This document shows positions 43,151 to 55,700 of a stretch of 64,000 nt of DNA, piece by piece. Under the pieces are notes generated by a model, which worked only from the letters and a program-made list of their open reading frames with translations, searched no databases and was not told the DNA's origin. The stretch covers positions 1,498,297-1,562,296 of the forward strand of contig NW_002060951.1 of assembly GCF_000150275.1 (NCBI RefSeq). Direction: 5' to 3'. The position numbers and the translations under genes are program-made. Numbering within the stretch: the first letter of the stretch is position 1; each line of letters opens with the position of its first letter. The stretch is from Trichoplax adhaerens. Its lineage: Eukaryota; Placozoa; Uniplacotomia; Trichoplacea; Trichoplacidae.

Positions 43151-43405
43151 AAGCAATTTCGCACGGGTTGCAATCCCTCGTGGCACCAGGGATTGCACTC
43201 GGGTTTTCCATACTCGGGTAGAATACCCGGGCACCCGAGCAATTTTAAATATTGATGGCATGAAACGGGATACCCTGGTAAGCAATTTCCCAAGGGTTGC
43301 AATCCCTCGTGGCACCAGGGATTGCACTCGGGTTTTCCATACTCGGGTACCCGAGCAATTTTGATATTGATGGTATGAAACGGGGGTACCCGGGTAACCC
43401 ATTTT
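43151..43405. repeat. GC-richer tandem repeat of about 129 bp with internal hairpins
   Basis: Two full units begin at 43151 and 43280 with AAGCAATTTC, and a truncated third starts at about 43397. Each full unit carries a perfect 9-bp hairpin with a 9-nt loop (GCAATCCCT at 43170 and 43299, AGGGATTGC at 43188 and 43317). Each also has a CTCGGGT/ACCCGAG inverted pair. In unit 2 this is a 14-bp perfect palindrome (43342-43355), and in unit 1 it is split by a 12-bp insertion. Long minus-strand frames here are repeat artefacts. Confidence 0.85.
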
Positions 43406-43517
43406 CCACTGCTTGCAATCCCTAATGCCAAACGAGTGAGTGCATACAGGGACAGCAAATTTTTTTAGTCTTTTTTCTCGGAAAGGAGGAAAAATGGAAA
43501 CATTGCTTCGTAGCCTC

Positions 43518-43552
43518 CACTAGTCCCCACTGCACACTAGGGGTCTCTAGTG
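43518..43552. repeat. Imperfect hairpin
   Basis: CACTAG (43518-43523) pairs with CTAGTG (43547-43552), with a CCCC/GGGG inner pairing. It lies just before a second hairpin. Confidence 0.55.
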
Positions 43553-43559
43553 CTGACTA

Positions 43560-43589
43560 CTAGAAAAAAGGAAAGAAACCTTTTTCTAG
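43560..43589. repeat. Hairpin with 11-bp stem
   Basis: CTAGAAAAAAGG (43560-43571) pairs with CCTTTTTCTAG (43579-43589) around a 7-nt A/G-rich loop, with one unpaired A. Confidence 0.6.
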
Positions 43590-44031
43590 TCTACTTGTTA
43601 TTACGGCTTTAAAATAATAATATTGTACACTACAGTCTACTGGTGCTTAATAAGTTGTTCACTGCGGCAGTGGATAGGTGACGCCATTACACTCTTCCAC
43701 TTTCGCTAGTCCTTTTTTTACTCCCGTCAGTTACAGTACTGTACATTGTAACATAGACTGCTACTGTACAGTAGAAAGAGGATTGACTGCCACATCATTA
43801 TTCCAGTCATTCCACTCTATGCTCTCGCGGAAACCGTATGCCATACAGCTAGATAGGAAGGCTCTCTATTTTTAGTACTGTACACTACAGTATATTGTAC
43901 TGAGCCGTTGTTTGCTGTCTCACTCTTTTCTTTTTAGTTGTTTCCGGCTATCCGTACCTTCCGTACCTTACCTCGACGATCTGTATTGACAAATGGATCA
44001 CTTGTAGGTTGATCAAGTTAATCATATCGAT

Positions 44032-47000
44032 ATGGCCTCAGTCAGAGAGAAAAGAATCCAGAAAATTCTTCAAATTAAAGATAGACTAACTTCCAAGAAC
44101 ATCACCAAGAAGCAGGTTTGTTTCTAATTGAATGTACGCAATTGATTTTACATCAAAGTCAATCAGTGGAGGATACATTACAGTCGTTTATGCTAGTGTA
44201 CTGTAGATCCATTGATTACTGGAAGACGAAAACACTGCAGGTCATCGATAATAAGCAAAAAATAACTGTCTAGAAGTTAGTTATGGCGTAGGATGGCTAA
44301 TCATTGATCTTACTGACACTGTTAATAGGATAGGTTCTGTAGGTATCGATTTTAGTGATTGAATTAGATAAAGTTGTACAGTATTGTAGTATATTGATGA
44401 TGTACAGTACTGTCTTTGGATAGTGTTCGACACTACTACCACTGCACCTACACTTTGCATCAAGGGGTACTTCTTTTTTGGAGGCAGCATCGATCTGGGC
44501 TTTTTTCCTAGTTACCTGGGCAACTCCACTTTACACATACGCTACGTGGCTTCGTAGATTGCAATATTATACGAGGAATAGCGACTAGTTGTCTGTGATA
44601 TGTTGTCATCTATCAACAAATTCATGTAGCAAAAGCGTTGGTAATAGATAATGATGTTATCTTCTCGATTTGAACTTTAGAAAGGAAATGTGATACTTTG
44701 TGATGGATAGCTGTTGACAGTGTCTGCGAATCTTTGCCCAATACTTTAATGACATGTGATTTACTTTCACAATATTTTCAATGTATAGAGATTATTTCTC
44801 TTTCTAACAAATTATAAAATCGCATAATAATGGCTTTCAATTCTGGTTCTCGATCCTTTCTGCACTTTTCAAGCAATGGAAAGTCCCATTATAATAATTC
44901 AAATACTGCCGATACTGTATACTGTTCGACGGTGTCTGATATGCGTACTTCTTCTGCTGTGCTTAGTGAAGATTATTATTATACTGTATTTAGAATTTAT
45001 GATAATGGTCGTAACTTCAGTGATATCTCGAGTCTGATCATGTAATACAGTAGTTGGTGAAGATACTGGACGTCTTTGACTGGGTTTCGTATTATTTACG
45101 AGTATTTGACTATCATCAACCTTAGTTATCCCTTGGATATATTCGTAATTACCATTATAAAAGAAAATTGGTAGTTAGCAAAGCACTACTACAGCATACC
45201 GTATGGAAATATAGAATATCAACAATATACTACGTATTATTATCAAGATATGCTGCACTGCACTACCAATAGCCTTCATTTCAGAAATGCTAGCTAAACT
45301 GTGATGTGTTTGCAACTGCATACCCTATTAATTAAATTAAATTTGATGACATGTGAAGGCCCCCATGCTTGGAGATGATAGGTCGCCACTTAACGAATGG
45401 TTCTTGCTCATAAGCGTTAGCATCGTTTTTCTATAATGTAGAATTGTGTATAGTAAGCTACAATAAATACTGTATAACGTTTAGCTTTATAAATCTTTAA
45501 AATAACAAATCACTTTCCAGTCAATCATACTTGTTCGAAAGGAACCTCTGGAAAAACTCTGTATATTAGAATAGCCTGGCTTATAAGCATATTCCTATTG
45601 GCTGGTAGATTGCATGAATGATAATTATAATAATTTTTCAGAGTTGAAATGGAGATTACCGTTATTCTCTAAAAGTAGACATTTTTCGACAATCGATTGA
45701 CTTACTCTCTGAGTAAGTAAACATTTTAGATACACTTGGTATCAATCAAAGCTAATTAAGATATAAAATTGTAAATATAAGTCATACAAAAATGATACAG
45801 TATAGGAGGTTATAGGATAAATCTTGACGTCATTGTACTGTAGTAGTATCTGCTTGCTATATTGCTTATTTTATTTCAATGTTTAGATCATTGGTTTGTT
45901 TCGAGAATTGGATGAGATCCCCATAACCTACCAGTTATTAAAGGTTACACATTTTTGGATTTAAATTTTAGATACTGCAGTAATGTGATATAATCATAAT
46001 GCCTGTTGTATATTTCTTATTCAATGAGAGGGTCTAAACCACTATAACTTCACGGTAGCTTTTTATGCATTGATAACGTTACTGACTCAAAATGATAGCT
46101 TGACTACTTAATCTGATCATTTACAGTATAATTAAACTACAATCAATACGTTCATTACATTACGGTTGGATAATCACTTCGTTTACTGTTACTATTAACT
46201 TAATGCTGAGATAATAATATTATTTTTATTAATGTAGACTACTCTAATTGGTAAAGCTGTAAATAAATTGAAAAAACATGACGACCCAATTGGTAAAGTA
46301 GCTTCAAGAATTGTAGATAAGTGGAAGAAGATGGCTTCAGAATCGATCGCAACACCTTCCACACAAGTTGCAGCAAATGTGACATGTAGGTGTTTAATCA
46401 GCTTTCTGTTGTTGTTAATCGTTGATCGCACCTCTTGTGCTTGATGTAGAATTGTTTTCATATTGAGTAGTTTTGTATATCCTATAATTAAAATGATATT
46501 GCAGTTAAATCGTTTAAGAATGTGGGTATATTACCATGGTGTTTGGTAGACCTGCATTTTTGTACTGATTATATTATTACTAACTAATATAATACAAGTA
46601 GGATAGATAATGATGCTTCCTTGTCTTATATTTAGCCAATAGTAAAAGTGAGCAGTTAAAGACATCAAGAACGCCAGCAAATGTATTTGGTAAAGTACAA
46701 GGTTCTCATTCTGAGCGCGATAACCGAAGTAGTAATCCTGATCGAAGGTCATCTGGGATTCGACATGTAAAAGTTGATATGCCTCCAATTGTAAATATTT
46801 GTCCCCCAGTTCCTGCCAAAAAAGTCAAAAAAGGTTCATTGGCTGTAACTGTATATTGGTGCAATATAAAATTACTCATAGATGTATAAAACTTGCGAAT
46901 GATGAGAATTGCTACAAATTATATAAATAAGATATCATAGTATATTATATACGTGTTTATGGTTGCATTATAAAATAGCAAGAGAGTAACGCTCCAAATT

Positions 47001-48854
47001 TTACCATCTAAGTTATTACTGGTACACTGTGAATTTTTACGGGCGTAAAAATTTATTATATCCGCATATGGTTAGTTAAAGAATGTTTTTGGATTTGTCT
47101 TAGCAGCCCCTATTGATAGTGGAATGAATCCTGCTACTGTTAAAAAGTATGAAATGACACCCGTATTCTCTGGGAGAAAATCTCACAAATTACGTATGTA
47201 AATATCATAAGTATTTTATTTTAAAATTGCTTTATTAACATCTAAATTTTTGTCGCTCATTATAGAAGTTCAATCATTGTTTGATCTGTGTATGGATGTA
47301 TTATGTGAAAATATTGACTGTAAGGGATAATGAAGATACGCTGTTTATCAATCATTAATTTTAAGGATTGTTAAGTTTTTGTTACTAAAAGATGTTTGAA
47401 TATGCCTATTTAATGCCAAACTTTTTAGTTTGCTTTGTAGTCATAATACAATTATTTTTCAAAGCAAGCTGTAATAGTTATTTCAATATTATGTGTAATT
47501 TACTATGTGATCTGAAAATATACGAGCATATTTATCTTCTTACTATTTTTTAATGTAATCATAAGCTAATTTTAGTAGTTTGTAAAGTGCTTTAAACGTT
47601 TCTCATTCTATATTAAAGATATTTATGAACTTGGTCCTGCAGTATCCTATGATATAATTGCTCCTGTATTGTCACGGTATGTACTAAAAGATAATTTAAG
47701 GTGCTATCAAAGAGTGTATTCTTACTTGTAAATTTTACTTCTAATAGGTGTTCTGCTAAGCAGCTATCACACATTGAACAATATAATCCGGTACAAAATG
47801 ATTATATTATCTACTTATATTGTCTCAGTTATTTACTTTTAAAGATAGTAACTGAGTTGTAGTTATTACAACGATTATATTTATTATTTGAAACATCGCT
47901 GTAGCATCTGATTGATGAAACTGACGAATTATGGAAAATACATTGTCAAAGAGATTTCAAGGGATGTGAAATTTCAGGGCATGATATCTGGAAGAATTTA
48001 TATAAGGTGGGTTTCCAAAGTCCATTTATTAATAACTTTAGGCAATAGACAGTATTTTTATTTAGAATCGTAGTTCTTAGAGTAATTGATTTCTCACATA
48101 GGCTAAAACCGAAGAACGGGAAGATAAATTTAAAAGAGTTACTGCCAATATAGCAGCTTCAATGGCACACAAAAGACAGGGTATAAAAATTTAAAATTTA
48201 GATATCAAGTTAAGCTACACTGCATGTTAGGTCACTCCCAAAATGATCATGATGTAATGTACATATATACAAGCTTGAAGACTTTAAATATAAAACTTTA
48301 ATTCTTTAGGTATGGAGAAAAATAAGCCGACTGTTATTTCTATACCAAGAAAGCTTCATCGAGGTGAAACTAAGCGACGACATGTAATTCCGTTCAAGGA
48401 AGGGAAATCTGAACGTAGGTTGAGTAACATAATTATAAAACATAATTATGAAATTGCTTATTGGCTAATAGTAAAAAATTTTTATTTAATGTAATATTTA
48501 GCCCATTTAGTTTAATTCTTATGAATAAATCCATTAAAATGTGCTTAATAAATATACAATAGAGATGAATAGTAATTAGGCGAGATAGTTATTGAAAGTG
48601 AAAAATGATTTGTGATATCACGATTCTAAACTTAGATGGTTAATTTTTATTTTTGATGCTGTAGCGTCTGTCACTCCCATGATGCGTCGAACCATGAAAA
48701 TGGCAAAGATGCGGTACTTTATCTTTTGTTATTGAACCGTTCGAATCAATTTTTTTGATCTCAGCCTTTATTTGTACAGGAAGTTATCGACCGTGATTTA
48801 ACTATTTCTCTTCACTCAAATAGGACTCGTCAACTACGATCTGGTCGAATATGA
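44032..48854 (+). CDS. Elongin A (RNA polymerase II elongation factor / Elongin BC-box protein; 12 exons, 345 aa)
   Basis: Exons: 44032-44115, 46238-46385, 46636-46833, 47107-47193, 47266-47319, 47619-47676, 47748-47790, 47905-48006, 48102-48180, 48310-48414, 48665-48713, 48824-48854. The joined frame is open for 345 codons. The N-terminus (about 8-62) is a TFIIS/LW-type helical domain ending VNKLKKHDDPIGKVA and VDKWKKMA. A basic linker of about 100 residues follows. The BC-box SLFDLCMDV (exon 5) fits the consensus for binding the Elongin B/C dimer. Next comes the Elongin-A F-box-like region: YELGPAVSYDIIAPVLSRC, LIDETDELWKIHCQRDFKG, then KFKRVTANIAASMAHKRQG and a basic tail. By family it stimulates Pol II elongation in the nucleus and can act as a substrate receptor in a Cul5 ubiquitin ligase. 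It is much shorter than vertebrate or fly forms, mainly in the linker. Intron 1 is long (2.1 kb). The exon 4 acceptor is a NAGNAG, giving 345 or 346 aa. Confidence 0.93.
44120..46230. other. Long first intron of the Elongin A gene
   Basis: No exon was found inside. It holds several TACTGTA/TACAGTA palindromic motifs (for example around 44376-44412) and a 71-codon frame at 44830-45042 (low-complexity Ser/Asn/Tyr) that I regard as chance. Confidence 0.5.
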
Positions 48855-48859
48855 TTCTA

Positions 48860-50205
48860 TGCGAAATTTCAATTATGTAGGAATGATGGTTAATCTAGAC
48901 CACTGCGTAATATCTTGCGCACCCAACTGATTAAATGAATTTATTTCAGAAAAATTTAAGTTATATTCTGTTGCAATACAAATTATATCCATAATAATAT
49001 CGACAATTTCGATATTATCTCCTTATTATGAATATATCATAATTTATAAGATATGAGCTCTTATACTTTGTTCGTACGGATAATATTTTTGTTTGGCTGA
49101 TTTTCGAGAACCTGACTGTTATATGGACATAATTTTTACATTGAGAATGAATCTTGTTAGCAGTACTTGCTTTACTATTAGTGAAAAACAAGTCATATAA
49201 ATCTAAAAACGTTGTATATGTAGCCTTAATATTGTGTATTCCATCTTTTACGTGAATTACTTTTATTCCCGTTTTTGAAATACCCTAAGTATAAGAAACG
49301 GCTTGTGGATAAATTACGTTATTGTTTTGGTAGGCAAGTTATCACGAGCAAGTGTATTGCTAGTTAAAATTGTGACATATTATTCTCCTTTAGCTTTTTA
49401 AGAGGCTTATCGAAATGAAGTCGTTATTAATAATGTGCTATAGTTCGAGAAGGTTAATTATTTTTAATGTTTATGTACTGTATCATGTAATATACTGTAC
49501 GTACTTCTCAAGATATAATTCTGTATCCGCTTTCTATAAATGTTCTTAGGTACTGTACACATTTAAATATACTGTAGCTACTTATGTCACATCTGTTTAG
49601 AATAGCGCAATAAACTAGGATGTCGTTATAAATCAGATAGGTTTTTTATCGAACCTTTCAACAGTGCATTCTCGTACACTTCTACAGTTGGACGATCAGA
49701 CACAGCACGATATTAAATTACAGTTAGACCGATGATCAAGTAAATTATTATTGGGTTACTACAGTCCTGTAGGACTTTACTTTGCAAGAAACACTCTTTA
49801 TCTCATCATGGTCACACTAAGCAATACAGTATATTTTGTAAGAGAAAACGAAATGTAATTGTAGCCAAAATGAAGACGAAAAAAGGTACTTCTGTTATAT
49901 AGTTTCATTGTACAATTGCATGCATCTGATTATTTTTCATTGATAAAAGGACGAACTGTTTTAGCTTGCTAAGTGAAAATCTTACGTTAGTATTTACAGT
50001 TAGTTAAGTAAGTATTATAAATTAACGCATCCTAACGCGTAGTATCCGTATCACAGTAATCAACACTCGAATGTACATGTAAACCAATCCGAAGAGCATC
50101 GAAGTTAACTGCAGCTAGATAACCTCCATCGTACTTTATTTAAGTACTTAGTCAAGTGATAATTTAAGTCACAAGTGCAACGCTTCGTTCACAGCACATA
50201 CTATT
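48860..50205. other. Intergenic DNA between convergent genes
   Basis: About 1.4 kb between the Elongin A stop and the TRAM stop, which face each other. It contains several TACTGTA/GTAC motifs. No gene seen. Confidence 0.55.
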
Positions 50206-50209
50206 GATT

Positions 50210-50215
50210 TTTATT
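50210..50215 (-). terminator. Candidate poly(A) signal of TRAM
   Basis: AATAAA on the minus strand, about 70 bp after the TRAM stop codon (50283-50285). Confidence 0.5.
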
Positions 50216-50282
50216 ACGATAATGTTATAGTTCGCTTGATCAAGCAGGCCACGATGCGAAAGAGTCGCTGAGATAAGCGATA

Positions 50283-52702
50283 TTAATCTTTTTTCTTATG
50301 TCCAGTAGCAACAGGTTCTTCATCCTTCTCATTTCCACTGTCAGCATCCTTCTTAGAGTCTAGATAGTCCATTATAACAGACCAAATGTTATAATCTAGA
50401 GATATAAATACAATTTAAGAAAAATCGATGTCATATAGTACCTTTATTTTTCTTGGATTTTTTCCGGATTTGTTTCGATCGACTTGAAGCAGCTTCTGCC
50501 TCCTTTTGATCTCGTGTGTATTTGCTAATGACTGCGTAAAATTTCATTAGCATGTAGATTTGCAAAGCCGATATACATCCAATTGCCGCGTATCTATAGC
50601 GTAGTTTATAAAATAAGATACGAAGCATTAGGTATTAAATATAAAAAGCTATGCTACATACTGAAAAATACTTTAGGGCTATCTAACGGATACCTAACAA
50701 TAGGCTGATTAAAATTGCCCTGGCCAGTCGACGTCAATGCAGACTCTTCACCTGGAAGTGCAAATCTGTGTGATAATATTACGAGATTAACTTCGAGATA
50801 ACATAACTTGTTCAAGTGATAACTTAATAGAAACCTACAAAAAGATCCAGCCACAGAGTGCTACCGTGTCAAATCGTATGAATGGATACAAGTAACTCCA
50901 AACGGTCAAGCTGATTTTACGTATATAAAGTACATATATATAAGAAGATTAAAGCAAAGACAGTGTATTACTATTCAATTAGAACAGGCACATTATCGAG
51001 CCACATAGTATCCTACCCACTGGAACCTTGTTTAACTTTCCCAAAATAAACTAGCAAACGAGATGCATGGAAAACGATTTGCACTACATAATGACCCAAA
51101 ATGCAAACGAGTCCAAGGCGGCTAAAGCTAAAGATTAATATTCAATTACTTTCTCAATATATACTCGATAACCTGGACGATTTGTCGTCTAGTAGCTTGA
51201 TAAAAATATTGTACATAATGTGAGACTGCACTAGTATCTAGGTAAGTTTAGATAGGCAATTGTTTATTCTTTTATATGCGAAACGTAATAGGGTTAACGA
51301 AGTTTTACGATAACGCAGTTGACATAATTAATAAACTAACGCTAGTCGAAGAGTCATTAAATATCGTGAGAGTGATAATCGTATGATAATGGGCAACATG
51401 CAAAGATATCCTACAGGTTGAGAGTGATTATCTTGACTTACTTCAATATATATGCCGCTTCAGTGAATATCAAATTAAGTGAATAAAATATCACCCGAGG
51501 AGTTATTTCCTCCTATTATAATTACAAAAATTATACAATATCGTAATACGACCTAATTTAAAGTTATGATCGATGTTATGCAGCTTACTTTTTTGGCTTT
51601 TAATAGATACAGTTCGCAGAAATTATGCAGCCAAAACGCAAACTATTACAAGATATCGATTATTAGCAGAAGAAAAGTTATAAAAATACTGTTAACGTTG
51701 TTAAGAACATTATTTAGTGACAAGATATAAAGCGTATATAAATACATAACGAAATACCTGAAGCAGATAGAACATTTTCACGGCAAAACTGACAAGCACA
51801 AGCATAGATAAGGAGGACATACGATTAAACATTTGATGTTGCACATTATTCATGTACACGCCCAAAAAAGTTATTCTAATTGGCTAAACTTGTAGCTATC
51901 CTGACACTGGCAAATATGTACAGTAGTATTCAATCGATCTTTTAGAATCCTCAGCAATGCAACTTACGACATTTCCGTATGAGGGTAGTCTTTATACAGT
52001 CCGTGGATTGAATCGTTAAGAACCCATCGCTCCTACAATGTATATATATTCAATCAATTATGTTAACTGTCGTTAAAAATTACATAAAGTAGTATTAAAA
52101 CTGGTCAAATGCAATTTTGACAATTTTTAGCCGTCAGCGATATCATGAGGTAGACTAATAAAATTTTTTCGAAAACGCCGATATTAGAATAACTATCCTC
52201 TTACCTTTGTCAGTATATCGACACCATAAGCGACGCTGACAATGTAGAAAACAAACAGGTTGCAGGATTCAACGTATTTATGTTGTTTCACCTTTGACAA
52301 ACGCGTTTTTTTGATAAATTTCTGATAATAGGAATAAATTGATAGTTTTAGTGCTTAAATACCATCCATAAATATAGCACTAGGTAAGTATAGGTCTGTG
52401 TGTTTTACAGCTCTAAGTTACGACAGATACTTTCAAATAGAAGCGGTAATTTTGTATTTTTGTATTTATTTATATTACGACGCAACACGACTAATACAGA
52501 TTCATTTATCAATCCTTTAAATATCAAAATATACTATTTTGATTTCTGATGTAATCATTATGATAATATTGCTTTGTACTTACATCAATGACATATTCCT
52601 GTTCTACAGCACGGAAAATGATCACCATCAAAGTGAAAAAGAAGACCGTAAGAAGATCCCTCAGCCCGTAGGTAAAGGCAGTACTGATAGCGCGTCCAGT
52701 TT
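50283..52702 (-). CDS. TRAM, translocating chain-associated membrane protein (11 exons found, 5' end missing)
   Basis: Minus-strand exons in gene order: 52702-52584, 52321-52205, 52032-51968, 51788-51758, 51642-51589, 51512-51442, 51121-51017, 50910-50839, 50765-50694, 50593-50442, 50395-50283. Phases match throughout and give 322 codons after the incomplete first one. Diagnostic TRAM1 blocks are GLRDLLTVFF with EQEYVID, LSKVKQHKYVES, YKDYPH, AFWLHNFCELY, EEITPRVIFYSL, LGLVCILGHYVV with VFHASRLL, a conserved W-x7-R pair, and TGQGNFN. The C-terminus is lysine-rich and ends KKKD, which fits the KKxx ER-retrieval signal. The protein is a multi-spanning TLC-fold protein of the ER membrane that helps nascent chains and membrane segments leave the Sec61 channel. 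The first exon must end in phase 1 and encode the initiator Met, the NHAD-type motif and TM1; I could not place it with certainty (candidate 53598-53789). Confidence 0.92.
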
Positions 52703-52709
52703 CTGGAAA

Positions 52710-55700
52710 GCATTTAGTGTTAATTTTTCAAGGTTAGAAGATGCTTAGCTTTATACATTAAATAGGAGAAGGTATTTATTTATCATTTTGCTATTAGTAG
52801 GTAACAGCTACTGTGTTGTGTTGATAATTTTACGTCGTTACTTTTATAGCATAAATTGAAAAGGAAATATACATTATATAATCCGCTTCATTAACATTAA
52901 TGCCATCAAATATTGCACCGTTTTTATTAAAATCGTCATTTCTAAAGTACATTAGTTGTGATGCTTTCAATCAAGAAGGTAAATCATCGTTCATAACGGT
53001 ATTTCTCCCTATCAATTTACACCTCCACACGGGTCCGTCTTTGTCCATTTTAGTAGTTCTACGGCGAATCTTTGGACAACGTACATTGTACAGTATCAAA
53101 GGTGTAAATTTATCATGATACTGTAATTTACTATAAAATATCAACTATTACCATGTGATAGTGTTATATATTTGTATAAGGTTAAATCTATTTTTACTAC
53201 ATATCACTACAATATAGACTACTTTACAAGTGAATATAAGTGCACATTATTGATCTATGATATACTGTAGAGTACCATAAGATAACGTGTATTGTGTATT
53301 AAGAGACCCTAAAAGGATCTTTGTTGCAGATGGTGTTCGATATACTCCAGGACTTTTCTTTTTAATTAGAAGTTTCTGATATCATAGTCGATATTGATAT
53401 AGCTAGCTAGCGACTAGGAACAGCTACTACTGTATCATAGCGTAGTACGTGAAGTACTACACAATCAGTTACAAATTTAACGATATATATAATCGATCGC
53501 TTTTAAGTTTCTGTCTCAATATTACATGTCTCGATTGGCTCAATCATGTTTTAGCTCGCTGATGAACAGCATAAACCGTAGGTTGATTGCAGATTTTCTA
53601 CAAGCAAATATTGAATGGTACAGTTTGCCTTGACTCTATCGTACAATAAATCGGCGCAAATACTACACAAAGAAAACAGCAAAACACCGCAATGTTACCT
53701 AGCGCATCGAGTCTATGCAAGTTAATTAAGTCAACACAGTCAACAGCGATGCTCAAATGAACAATGGATGAGCAGATTTTTCTCTTCATAGGATTTTGCT
53801 CTATTTTAATTCATAACTGTAGGCCACGTTTTATTCATTGATAATGTCTGGTCGTAAACAGAGTGCTGATAGTCGGGATCCAAACTGTTCATTAAAGACG
53901 CTGAGAGCTACAAGATTACTACTGTATTAATCCCGTAGAGTAATACGATTAGATCAGACAATAAACTATAAGCTATACAATGATACTGTGCTCCAGCATG
54001 GCCCGTTTTATTTTTTATAATCACTACAGAAAATAAAACCTTTCAAATGAAATTGACATCAGCTTTACCACAATAGGATCTATTTAATACTGTATAAGAA
54101 AAAGAATTGAAGGTAAGAGGCATACGATGGGTTTTAGCATGGTACTAATTTACTTTCAGTACAATGACAGGCAGGCAAAGTTGTGCTAGTACTGGAATCC
54201 CATTATATATAAATTATGCGTGATATTGTGACATGGATTTGAAGAATTTTATTTTAATTCCAAGTGCTCACAATTTAGGATAAAAAACGTCCTTCATGGC
54301 TGTATGAGATTTACAACATAATTAACGTGAACTATTTTAAATATATCAAAAAATAATCATTCTATCCGCTTCTACTTCAAAATTGAAGCCTTCACACCAT
54401 TAATTCATCATTGCCATTGAAATGCGAAGGAAAGGAGAAAAATGAATTACAGTGTTCATGGTAACACCATAAATGGGTAATTTTATGACATTGTCGATTA
54501 AAATCGGAGGGTAATAAAAGAAAGAATAAGTTGTTACTAGGTTATATGCTATCCATTTATGAATGGATGCGATCAAGTATTAGGAAAACATGTTCTAGGG
54601 AAATTAAGGCTTGGTTTTTTTCTATCGTTAGTCACGATGAGTTGCTTAGGGATTAAGGGAGAAAAATTTTTTGACGATTGTACGCGTATAAAAGGTATAC
54701 CCTCGGGCCCTGTCCACTTTTATTGTTGACTAAATTATATGCGGTACAGTTACAGTCATTAATTCTTCTAGTTTTGCGTAGTATGGCTAAACGTGGATTG
54801 TATACCATAAAACTTAGCTACTCAAAGTTTGACCGAATCGAATGAAGGCAATTCGTTGCAATTAGTAATAAGAGTTTGTGACATTGCCTTGTATGACATA
54901 ATATACTCATAGGTCCTATTTTAATTCAATAAAATGGAAGTCGTTAGGACATCAAAAATAATGCAGTGTGTGCAATATTGACTAGCGAGTAAGTGAGTGT
55001 GTGTTAGCCGATCAATTAATAGTAAGATGGACGTGTGTCCGAGAATTATGTATATTAAACGCTAATTGAACGACTGATCGATGCTAAGGGACAATTTCGC
55101 TCAAAACGCGAATCAATTTGTTTGAAAGGTAAACTACCATAGAACCAATCGGTGTACTGTGGAGTAAACAAGTTTGATTCATAGCGTTAGCGAATGCGAG
55201 TTTAAGATTCTAATATGGTTGTATAAAGCGCCGGAGGTAGTATCTCATGATGAGAATCAATCTTTTCGATAGAGGCAATAAACAGTCTATTCCTTCAATG
55301 AATATCGCAATCCTCGTATAATAGGGACAAACTATCAAGTAAAATGGTGATTTCATCATTTCTATGGGATAATGACAATAGAAAATAGTCCAAATGACTA
55401 CTTTTTCTCTTGGTAAACTGTAATGACAACAAGACTTAATGAACTGTAAGTAGTCAATTGATCTATCAGTTGTATTAAATTACAGCACAAGTTGTTATGA
55501 ATCCAATTTTTTAGCATTCCATTTTATGGCTTACCGTTATTGTAGTGGGTGATATTGTACTGCAAGGAGACGAAAGACGAACAAAAAGGGTTGGTTACCT
55601 ATAGCAAGTGATGACAAGAAGCGAATGAAACAGTTACAACTTGGAGCAATAACCGCTAGCTATAGAGAAATTATAGTCGATACAGTCACGATACAAGTGT

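Noticed and set aside
43091-43458. Two minus-strand frames over 100 codons
   Set aside because: Produced by the GC-rich 129-bp tandem repeat; the peptides just repeat the unit.
53843-53929. Plus-strand ATG frame starting MSGRKQSADSRD
   Set aside because: Only 28 codons, with no splice continuation or homologue recognised.
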